Shown: positions 42,756-51,137 of the stretch, piece by piece
Numbering within the stretch: position 1 is the stretch's first letter
How the letters are laid out: every line of letters starts with the position of its first letter
From: 3107 sp965216225
GTDB lineage: Bacteria > Pseudomonadota > Alphaproteobacteria > Rhodobacterales > Rhodobacteraceae
Reading direction: 5' to 3'
Length of the DNA stretch: 64,000 nt
NCBI GenBank assembly: GCA_965216225.1
Contig: CBDCFF010000024.1
Span: 1 to 64,000 of the forward strand
The notes under the pieces: model-generated
What the model was told of the DNA's origin: nothing
Database searches by the model: none
The model's input: the letters and a program-made list of their open reading frames with translations, nothing else
Position numbers and translations under genes: made by a program

Positions 42756-44024
42756 GTGAGCGAAATCGATCAGCTGACCGCAGGAGTGTCAGGCAATCAA
42801 AGCCGTCAGCGCTTGTTTGTGATTTCTGCGGGAAACACGGATCAGAACCGCTTCCGCGGCGCGGACTATCTCTCGATTTGCGATGATCCTGATCACGAGA
42901 TTGAATCTCCGGCTCAGGCTTGGAACCCCATCTGCGTTGGTGCCTATACCGAAAAGGTAAGGATGCCCGCTGGCTTGGCCGGACAGCCCGTCGCGCCAAC
43001 GGGCGATCTATCGCCGTCGTCACGGACTGCGAGTTGGTCGAGGCACTGGCCCATCAAGCCTGATGTGGTGATGGAGGGTGGGAACTGGGTCCAGGACCGC
43101 CTTCCGCCCCCGATGAAGCACTCGGCGCTCTCATTGCTTACCACTGATCACAACTACCCGTTGCGCTCTCTTACGACGACTGCGGACACGAGCGCTGCGA
43201 CGGCGCTGGCAGCGAAGGCGATCACAGAGCTCTGGGAAGGCTATCCACATCTGTGGCCCGAAACGATCAGAGCTCTCTTTGTTTCGTCTGCTCGGTGGAC
43301 CGAACAGATGATGTCACACCTTCCGCAAAATCCTACAAAGGGAGACTTCGCTCGACTGTTTCAGAGGTATGGCTACGGCACCCCGGATATGGAGCGAGCA
43401 CGGCGAAGCGCCGCTAATGCCTTTTCCTTGATAGTCCAGGATACGATCAATCCATACAGGCAGAGCGATCACCGTGGGGCCGATCCTGTCCACAATCAGA
43501 TGAAGTTCTTCGAGCTACCTTGGCCGCGAAAAGCTCTCAGACAGCTTGGTGCAGCGGAGGTGACGCTCCGCGTAGCAATGAGCACCTTCGTCGAGCCCAA
43601 TCCTTCAGAAGCGGCTCGCGGGTCAAAGTTTCGATATGCGTCTCACAATCTTCGGTTCAAACTGAGTCGTGCCAACGAGAACAGGGCGCAGTTTCAGACG
43701 AGGATCAACAAGCTCGCCGATGACCCGGATGCTGAGCCTGTCGCTGACAATGACGGCTGGATATTCGGACGCAATCGACGCGACGTCGGCTCTCTGCACA
43801 TCGATGAATTCCGTTGCCCCGCTTCCGATCTTGCGCGCCGAAACCTCCTCGCGGTCCACCCTGTCGCAGGCTGGTGGAAATCGAAGTCGATTCAAGACGT
43901 AATCCAAAAGAGTGCGCGTTTTGCACTTGTCATCGAGATGGATGCCGGTGAAGTGGAAGCCGAACTCTACGCTGAAGTCCAAGCGGCGATCGCGAACCTG
44001 AACCTCGCCCAGATTGTAGTGTGA
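42756..44024 (+). pseudogene. Subtilase (S8) family peptidase, N-terminus removed by IS21
   Basis: About 420 codons of a serine protease remain. The oxyanion Asn lies in FVISAGNT (codon 42834-42836) and the nucleophile Ser in TADTSAATALAAKAITELW (codon 43191-43193). The catalytic Asp and His would be upstream and are gone. QAWNPICVGAYTEK, WPIKPDVVMEGGN and PETIRALFVSSARWTEQM mark the subtype that, to my knowledge, is usually encoded after an AAA ATPase on accessory islands. The long C-terminal region (FFELPWPRKALRQLGAAEVT, YASHNLRFKLSRANENRAQF) is complete to the stop at 44024. No AAA gene remains. Confidence 0.85.
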
Positions 44025-44033
44025 AACTGACTA

Positions 44034-44866
44034 GGGTCAGGACCCATTGACTTTGTTTTGAACGTGTGAATCAGTGTTCTGCAAAACGGAGTAGTGACAT
44101 GAGCGAGCCTTTCTGGCTGACGGAGGCACAAACAGCGCGCCTTGAGCCCTTCTTTCCCAAGCCCCATGGCAAACCCCGGGTCGATGACCGTCGTGTGCCG
44201 AGTGGTATTATTTTCATTATTCGCAACGGTCTACGCTGGCGCGATGCGCCTGTCGAATACGGCCCTCACAAAACGCTCTACAATCGGTTTGTGCGCTGGT
44301 CCCGCAAAGGTATTTTCGAACGAATTTTCGAAGAATTGGCCAACCCCTCTGGCCCGGACGCCGACACCCTCATGATTGACGCAACCCATCTCAAAGCACA
44401 TCGCACGGCGTCCAGTCTCAAAAAGGGGGGTCCGAGCCGCGCCTGATCGGGCGTACAAAGGGAGGGCTGAATACGAAATTGCATGTCGTTGGAGACGGTG
44501 CGGGTCGCCCTGTCAGGCTGCATCTGACGGCGGGTCAGCGTCGCGACTTCAAGGGTGCGGATGTTTTGCTGCCCAACCTGCCTGCGGCCAGGGTTCTGAT
44601 CGCGGATCGGGGCTACGACAGCGTAAAGGTTCGAAAGATCATTGAAGATCAGAAGATTGAGGCTTGCATCCCTTCAAGGAAAAACCGCAACAAAACCATC
44701 CCCCACTGCGCCGAAACGTACAAGAGGCGGCACAAGGTTGAAAACCTGTTCGCAAAACTCAAGGATTGGAGGCGCATCGCGATGCGCTATGACCGATGCG
44801 CACATATATTCAAATCCGCCATATACATCGCTGCAACCGTCATATTCTGGCTATGAGTCCTGACCC
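44034..44866 (+). mobile_element. IS5 alpha, complete copy
   Basis: This 833-bp element has ends GGGTCAGGAC and (complement) GGGTCAGGAC. It is preceded by TA (44032-44033), 8 bases after the subtilase stop. It abuts the IS630 A element with no intervening base, the same junction as at 56074/56075. Confidence 0.88.
44099..44856 (+). CDS. IS5-family transposase (alpha), two frames with slippery A5G6
   Basis: OrfA starts MSEPFWLTEAQTARLEPFFP and ends at SLKKGGPSRA. The second frame carries KLHVVGDGAGRPVRLHLTAG, VLIADRGYDSVKVRKIIEDQ and ETYKRRHKVENLFAKLKDWR. The frames meet at AAAAAGGGGGG (44420-44430), a likely programmed shift. The 56 kb copy has one G changed to C at the end of this run. Confidence 0.88.
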
Positions 44867-45791
44867 TGGTCCCCCGGAATTGTACTTTGTATCATTGACT
44901 GAGCGGGAATTGAGGAGGATGTTGCGATGGTGGGACGTTTGGCGGATGCAGTGGTTCTGAGCGAAGATGAGCGCCGTTTTCTCGAGGGTCAGGTTCGGCG
45001 TCACAAAGCGGCACGTTCGCTGTCGGACCGATGCCGGATGATCCTGCTGTGCGCCGATGGATTGGCGAGCAAGGAAGTGGCGGCCCGGCTTGGGGTGCAT
45101 GAACACACAGTCGGCAAATGGCGCAGACGTTTTGTGCGATGCCGGATTGAAGGTCTCACCGACGAATACCGCTCCGGTCGCCCGCGCACCGTGTCGGACG
45201 ATCAGGTGACTGCGGTGATTGAGCGCACGCTGAACACGACCCCGAGGGATGCGACCCATTGGTCGCTCCGAAGCATGGCAGCCGCGACGGGACTGTCGCA
45301 CACCACCATCCGGCGGATTTGGAACGCGTTCGGCCTGCAACCGCACCGAAGCGAGACATTCAAGCTCTCAACCGACCCGCTGTTGGTGGACAAGGTGCAC
45401 GATATCGTCGGGCTGTACCTGTCACCGCCGAACAGGGCTGTCGTGTTGTGTGTTGACGAGAAATCGCAAATCCAGGCGCTGGATCGCGAACAGCCTGTGC
45501 TGCCAATGGCGCCCGGCGTGGCCGAGCGGCGCACCCACACCTGCATCCGACACGGCACGACGTCGCTTTTTGCAGCACTGGATATCGCCACCGGCGCCGT
45601 GATCGGCAAATGCTGCAAGCGGCGCCGCGCCACCGGGTTCCTCGACGTCCTCAAACAGATCGACCGGCAGATGCCGGACGGGCCGGAGGTGCATATCGTC
45701 ATGGACAATTACGCCACCCACAAAACCCCGAAGATCAAGGCCTGGCTGGCACGCCGCCCGCATTGGCATGTCCACTTCACACCGACCTCGG
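44867..45791 (+). mobile_element. IS630 lineage A, 3' truncated
   Basis: It begins TGGTCCCCCGGAATTG directly after the IS5 alpha element and is cut at 45791 by an IS256 A end. The full copy is at 54907-56074. Confidence 0.85.
44927..45791 (+). pseudogene. IS630-family transposase, C-terminus lost
   Basis: It starts MVGRLADAVVLSEDERRFLE with the HTH (LASKEVAARLGVHEHTVGKW) and two catalytic Asp (VVLCVDEKSQIQALD, HIVMDNYATHKTPKIKAW). The frame leaves IS630 after HVHFTPTS, so the third acidic residue (WINQVERWFAEL in the intact copy) is missing and the protein cannot work. Confidence 0.9.
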
Positions 45792-46140
45792 GAGTTATAG
45801 CCGAAAGTTGGTTATGGCGCTGATTGGCGGCCTATCATGGCGTTGTTCACGCGCCGCAATTCTCAGCAGAGAAAAGGATATGCCACATGACGAAGTCTAC
45901 CATCACGCCGTTGCCCGGTCCATCGGGATTTTCGTCTGACCCGCTGACCGACATCCTGCAAACCGGCGCGCGCCAACTGCTCAAACAGGCGGTGGAAGCG
46001 GAATTGGCCACGCTCCTCGCCGCCCATGCCCGCGAGGTGACGGACGATGGCCGTGCGCGGCTGGTGCGCCATGGTCATCTGCCCGAGCGCGAGGTTATGA
46101 CCGGCATCGGCCCGATAGCAGTGAAGGCGCCGCGGGTGCG
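45792..46140 (+). pseudogene. IS256 A, left end and first part of transposase
   Basis: The IS end GAGTTATAGCCGAAAGTTGG is followed by MTKSTITPLPGPSGFSSDPL to GIGPIAVKAPRVR. It is then joined to IS110 at a shared GCGG, a different point from the original IS110 insertion site, so a deletion has occurred here. Confidence 0.85.
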
Positions 46141-47226
46141 GCCCGAGGGGTGGCGGGGGATGGATCGATGATGCCCTGGTCTTTGAGGACCGTTCTCAAG
46201 ATGGATCACCCCCGCCCTTTCGATGAACCCGAACAGATAGTGGAGGAGGGAACACCCCTGCCTCGTATGACAGGAACGGGAGACGAAAAGGTCATGAATG
46301 ATACCATCGGCATCGACATCTCGAAAGATCATCTCGACACCCATCGCCTGAGCGATGGCAAGGCGAAACGCTTCACCAACGACCGGACAGGACTGAAGAC
46401 GCTGAAGAACTGGATCGGCCCGCAGTGCTGCCGCGTCGTCTACGAGCCTACAGGACGCTATCATCGCGATCTGGAGGCCCGCCTTTCAAAGACGGCTCAC
46501 GCCATGGTCAAGGTGAACCCCAAACGCGCCCGCCGCTTCGCCGAAGCGGTCGGCCAGTCCGCCAAAACTGACCGGATCGATGCGGAACTGCTGGCCCGCA
46601 TGGGGGCGATGCTTGACCTGAAGGCTTCACCGTTGCGCGATGAACCCATGAACGATCTGCGGGAGGTGCATGTCGCCCGGAGCGCTCTCATCAAGGACCA
46701 GACTGCCTGCCGGAACCGGCTCTGCGGTGCGCGCAACACACTCGTCAAGGCGCAACTGAAAACCAGGATGCGCCAGATTGCAAAGCAACTTGCCCAACTC
46801 GATGCCGAGTTGAAGAAGCGTATCCGCGAGGATGCAAAGCTTGCCGGACAGTTCGAGATCCTGCGGTCGATCCCCTGCCGTCGCAATACTCATCGAAATG
46901 CCGGAGATCGGAACCTTGACGCCCAAGCAGGCCGCCGCGCTTGCGGGCCTGGCTCCCTTCGTGCGCAAGTCCGGCAAATGGACAGCCAGAGCGAAAATCG
47001 GAGGCGGACGAGCCGGGCTTCGCCAGGCGCTCTACATGCCCGCCCTCGTCGCAGCGCGCTGCAATTCCCAACTCACCTGCGTCTACAAGGCTTTGCGTCA
47101 AAAGGGCAAGAAAGCCAAGGTCGCTCTTGTGGCAATCATGCGCAAGCTCATCATCCTCGCAAATACCTTGATCCGCGAAAACCGCCAGTGGTCCAAAATC
47201 AAACCTTGACCAAGACAGATATCTTG
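46141..47226 (+). mobile_element. IS110-family element, copy 2
   Basis: It has the same element and the same downstream junction with IS256 (next to ATAGAGCCACGG) as copy 1, but one arm of the terminal palindrome and the outer bases of the upstream end are deleted. Flanking IS256 pieces now face each other, which needs an inversion or recombination. Confidence 0.8.
46294..47209 (+). pseudogene. IS110-family (DEDD) transposase, frameshifted
   Basis: MNDTIGIDISKDHLDTHRLS through EILRSIPC is in one frame; VAILIEMPEIGTLTPKQAAA to RENRQWSKIKP is in another. The shift near 46870 replaces the usual SIPGIG-type helix-hairpin-helix and is shared with the 31 kb copy, so both descend from an already broken element. 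It lacks the 75-base insert of copy 1. Confidence 0.87.
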
Positions 47227-47314
47227 AGATAGAGCCACGGCAGCAGTTCCTCAATCGATCTGGTCTTGCGCAGCCAGGGTGGCAGGATCGACGAGGCGAA
47301 ACGGATCTTTTCGT
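47227..47314 (-). pseudogene. IS256 A outer copy, internal fragment
   Basis: The piece encodes KIRFASSILPPWLRKTRSIE on the minus strand and ends in TCTTTTCGT (47306-47314). The same nine bases restart the outer copy at 50717, showing that another IS256 A inserted into it. Confidence 0.88.
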
Positions 47315-48167
47315 GAGCTATGCCCGAAAGTTGGTGATGGTGTGATCAGGCGGCGTTTTGAATTTGCTTGATCCCGTCTCTGAACTCAACCCCTTCAATG
47401 ATCTCTGGCATGCGGTTGGCGCCGTCGAGCTTTCGCCACTTGGCCTGCGCTGACATCATCAGCTTGAATGCCATGGCCAACCCGGTCTTGCGGCTCAGGC
47501 AGCCTTTGGTTTTGCCGGTGCGGTGGCGGACGGTGGCGAAGGTGCTCTCGATCGGGTTCGTGGTTCGGATGTGCTTCCAGTGCTCAGCAGGGAAGCCGTA
47601 GAAGGAGAGCAGCACAGCCCGGTCTTTGGTCAGTTTCCCAACCGCCTTGTCATATTTCGCGCCGTAGGTTTCCACGAAGAAATCGAAGGCGGCCCCGGCT
47701 TCGGTCTTCGTTTCCGCCTGCCAGATATCATGCAGGTGGCCTTTGGCTTTGGCCTGCACCGATTTGGGCATGGCATTGAGAACGTTTCCGGTCTTGTGAA
47801 CCCAGCACCGTTGTTCCCGGGTGCTGCCGAAGACTTCGCGCAGCGCCGCCCAGAACCCCAAGGCGCCGTCGCCAATGGCCAGATCGGGGGCGTGGGACAG
47901 CCCGCGACGCTTGAGATCGAGCAGCAACTCGCGCCAACTCTGCGTGCTTTCACGGTAGCCGTCGGTGAGCCCCAGAACCTCCTTGCGGCCCCACTCATCC
48001 GCGCCGATCAGCACCAGAACGCATTGTTTCTGCTCTTCCATACGCGGTTGGAAATAGACACCATCGGCCCAGACATAGACGGTAAGCGTCTGGTCTGGCT
48101 GCCCTGCCTGAGGCCGCAGATGTCAGATAGTGTCCATGATCGTTAATGGACATTATCGAGGTCAGAT

Positions 48168-48518
48168 GTGGGCAGGAAGAAGCGCCGGAACTGGAGCAAT
48201 AACGAGAAGCGGATGATCTGTGCGCAAACGCGGGTTCCGGGGATTTCGGTTAGTCAGGTTGCGCGGCGGTATGATGTGAATGCCAATCTCGTGTTTACGT
48301 GGCTGAGGGATGGGCGGTTTTCGCCTGATGGCGATACACGGAAGCAGGTTTTCTTTCTGCCGGTCGAGATAATTTCGGATGTGCGGCATGAAGCCGCGCC
48401 GCCGGTTGTGGCATGCGGCAGGATTGGGTTTGATCTTGTTTGCGGGCACCGGCTTTGTGTCAGCGGGACTTACGATCCCGATGCCCTTGCCGGCCTGATC
48501 CGTGGCTTGTCCGGATGA
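48168..48518 (+). CDS. tnpA: IS66 B accessory protein TnpA
   Basis: This 116-aa protein from a GTG start (MGRKKRRNWSNNEKRMICAQ) has the HTH (ISVSQVARRYDVNANLVFTW). It is preceded by an inverted repeat like that of IS66 A (GTGTCCAT/ATGGACAT, about 48131-48152). It overlaps tnpB. Confidence 0.88.
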   Translation: MGRKKRRNWSNNEKRMICAQTRVPGISVSQVARRYDVNANLVFTWLRDGRFSPDGDTRKQVFFLPVEIISDVRHEAAPPVVACGRIGFDLVCGHRLCVSGTYDPDALAGLIRGLSG

Positions 48519-48862
48519 TCCCGGTACCGTCGAACACGAAGGTGTGGCTGGCTGCCGGGGTAACGGATATGCGCCGGGGGTTTGCGACGCTGGCGGCTCA
48601 GGCGGAACAGACGCTGAAGCAGAACCCTTATTGCGGCCACATGTTCGTTTTCCGTGGACGGCGTGGCGATCTGATCAAGATCATTTGGTGGGACGGTCAG
48701 GGGGCCTGTCTGTTCTCCAGGCGATTGGAGAAGGGCCGGTTTGTCTGGCCTTCTGCAAAAGACGGCAAAGTCGCATTGACACCGGCCCAGTTGGCGATGC
48801 TTCTGGAGGGCATTGACTGGCGTATTCCGCAGCGCACATGGCGGCCATTGAAGGCGGGATAA
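48515..48862 (+). CDS. tnpB: IS66 B accessory protein TnpB
   Basis: This 115-aa protein has MRRGFATLAAQAEQTLKQNP, FRGRRGDLIKIIWWDGQGAC and LEKGRFVWPSAKDGKVALTP. It is intact and ends RPLKAG with TAA, which supports the shorter TnpB form seen in IS66 A copy 1. Confidence 0.93.
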   Translation: MIPVPSNTKVWLAAGVTDMRRGFATLAAQAEQTLKQNPYCGHMFVFRGRRGDLIKIIWWDGQGACLFSRRLEKGRFVWPSAKDGKVALTPAQLAMLLEGIDWRIPQRTWRPLKAG

Positions 48863-48922
48863 TCTGGCCGGATCAGTGATTTGGGGATTCCCTAAAGCCC
48901 GTTGATTTGCCAGGTTTTGGCC

Positions 48923-50098
48923 ATGATCGATGTGGCCCGAGCCTTACCGGAAGACCCCGATGAGTTGCGTGCTTTCACGCAGCTTCTGCTGGCCGAGGTG
49001 AAGTCTCAGGCGATGTTGATCGAGAAGCTCAGGCACCAGTTATCCGGGCATCGCACACATAGGTTTGGCAGCAAATCCGAGAGCATCGAGCAGCTGCAAC
49101 TGGCCCTGGAGAGCAGTGAGATTGCAACGGCAGCGATGACAGCCAGGTTACGCCTGCCTGAAGAGGAGCCGCCCAAAGACAAACCCAAGCGCCGCCCGAT
49201 CCCGGATCATATACCGCGCCAGCACATCGAACTGGCCACCGGAGATGATGCCTGTGCGGATTGTGGTGGCAAGCTGCGCCGCCTGGGCGAGGATGTGACC
49301 GAGGAACTGGAATATGTTCCGGGGCGCTTCATCGTGAACCGCATCACCCGGCCCCGCTTTGCCTGTTCGGGCTGCGACAGCTTCACCCAGGCACAGCTGC
49401 CATCGCGCCCGATTGAGCGCGGGCGTCCTGGACCAGGACTGTTGGCCCATGTTCTGGTCAGCAAATATGCCGATCATCTGCCGCTCTACCGGCAAAGCCG
49501 GATATTCGAGCGCGACGGGCTTGACCTTGACCGCTCAACGCTGGCCGATTGGGTGGGCAAATCCACGGCCCTACTGGAGCCACTGGCCGTTGCCATCGGA
49601 CGACATGTGCAAGCAGGCCAGGCATTGTTTGCCGATGATACGCCGATCAAAATGCTAACGCCCGGGGCAGGCAAAACCCAGACCGCCCGCCTATGGACTT
49701 ACATACGCGATGAGCGCCCCTGGGACAGCGAGGCGCCGCCTGCTGCCTGGTATCAGTTCTCGCCGGACCGCAGGGGTCAGCATCCCAAGGATCACTTGAA
49801 GAGATACCAGGGCTGGATGCATGCGGACGGCTATTCCGGATTCAACGACCTCTACCGTTCTGGCGACATCCGCGAGGTCGCCTGCATGGCCCACATCCGG
49901 CGCAAGTTCGTCGATGTGCATAAAGCCCAGGGCTCGGCCATCGCCGAAGAGGCGATCAAGCGGATAGCAGGGCTCTACGCTATCGAGAAAGAGGCCCGTG
50001 GATCGCCGCCGGATCAGCGTACCGCCATACGGCAGGCCGAGGCCAGACCCGTCTTCGATGACCTGGGCAATTGGCTGGGTGCCCAACTGCCCGCTATC
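48923..50098 (+). pseudogene. IS66 B transposase TnpC, C-terminus missing
   Basis: It starts MIDVARALPEDPDELRAFTQ. The zipper, the zinc-binding part (CADCGG, CSGCDS), FADDTPIKM and HADGYSGFNDLYRSGD are present. The frame leaves the element after FDDLGNWLGAQLPAI, so EADNNIAERA with the last catalytic Glu and IS66_C are missing. Confidence 0.9.
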
Positions 50099-50716
50099 CA
50101 TAGACGAAACGCCGGGCACTGAGATCGCGGCGCTGCCAGCGTTCATACTCCGCCCCCCAGTCCGCTTTCAATCGCGAGATGGTGCTCGATGAAAGCCCTG
50201 CCGCGTTCGGCCCCAACAGCGCCCCAAGAGCCTCCTGGAAGTCGCCCGTGGAAATGCCCTTAAGATAGAGCCACGGCAGCAGTTCCTCAATCGATCTGGT
50301 CTTGCGCAGCCAGGGCGGCAAGATCGACGAGGCGAAACGGATCTTTTCGTCCACATTGCCCCGGTCCCGCATCCGCGGCACCTTCACTGGTACCGGGCCG
50401 ATGCCGGTCATGACCTCGCGCTCGGGCAGATGACCATGGCGCACCAGCCGCGCACGGCCGTCGTCCGTCACCTCGCGGGCATGGGCGGCGAGGAGCGTGG
50501 CCAATTCCGCTTCCACCGCCTGTTTGAGCAGTTGGCGCGCGCCGGTTTGCAGGATGTCGGTCAGCGGGTCAGACGAAAATCCCGATGGATCGGGCAACGG
50601 CGTGATGGTAGACTTCGTCATGTGGCATATCCTTTTCTCTGCTGAGAATTGCGGCGCGTGAACAACGCCATGATATGCCGCCAATCAGCGCCATCACCAA
50701 CTTTCGGCTATAACTC

Positions 50717-51091
50717 TCTTTTCGTCCACATTGCCCCGGTCCCGCATCCGCGGCACCTTCACTGGTACCGGGCCGATGCCGGTCATGACCTCGCGCTCGG
50801 GCAGATGACCATGGCGCACCAGCCGCGCACGGCCATCGTCCGTCACCTCGCGGGCATGGGCGGCGAGGAGCGTGGCCAATTCCGCTTCCACCGCCTGTTT
50901 GAGCAGTTGGCGCGCGCCGGTTTGCAGGATGTCGGTCAGCGGGTCAGACGAAAATCCCGATGGACCGGGCAACGGCGTGATGGTAGACTTCGTCATGTGG
51001 CATATCCTTTTCTCTACTGAGAATTGCGCCGCGTGAACAACGCCATGATAGGCCGCCAATCAGCGCCATAACCAACTTTCGGCTATAACTC
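50717..51091 (-). pseudogene. IS256 A outer copy, transposase N-terminus and left end
   Basis: This is the left end and start of the outer IS256 A (MTKSTITPLPGPSGFSSDPL to PVKVPRMRDRGNVDEK). The IS end at 51091 lies 46 bases before the ccmF start and is the border of the first IS nest. Confidence 0.88.
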
Positions 51092-51137
51092 ACTATTCAT
51101 ATGGTCCGCACCCTGAAAGCTGCGTATAACCCATCGC

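Larger units (their letters stand above)
48082..50098 (+). mobile_element. IS66 lineage B, right end missing but target duplication kept
   Basis: It starts GTAAGCGTCTGGTC. CATAGACG is present at 48074-48081 and 50099-50106, an 8-bp duplication of the IS256 target. The right side stops inside tnpC at codon about 392, with no inverted repeat, exactly at the duplication. Lineage B is clearly diverged from A. Confidence 0.88.
47346..50624 (-). pseudogene. IS256 A transposase without the 10-base lesion, interrupted by IS66 B
   Basis: The N-terminal piece (50099-50624, MTKSTITPLPDPSGFSSDPL to DLSARRFVY) and the C-terminal piece (47346-48081, VWADGVYFQPRMEEQKQCV to DGIKQIQNAA) would join in frame if IS66 B were removed. 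This copy reads LGLTDGYRESTQSW straight through, so it preserves the functional sequence from which the frameshifted copies derive. Confidence 0.88.
47315..50716 (-). mobile_element. IS256 A inner copy (inserted into IS256 A), itself split by IS66 B
   Basis: It is bounded by GAGCTATGCCCGAAAG (47315) and the complement of GAGTTATAGCCGAAAG (50716). TCTTTTCGT is duplicated at 47306-47314 and 50717-50725. IS66 B occupies 48082-50098. Without it and one CATAGACG copy, the element has the standard length within about ten bases, because it lacks the 10-base insert. Confidence 0.9.

Noticed and set aside
44927..45823. Intact IS630 transposase at 45 kb
   Set aside because: The last residues are encoded by IS256; the catalytic Glu region present in the 55 kb copy is missing.
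21349..51137. Integrated island with att sites from tRNA-Cys
   Set aside because: No integrase gene and no repeat of the tRNA 3' end was found by eye near the right border; kept only as a hypothesis.
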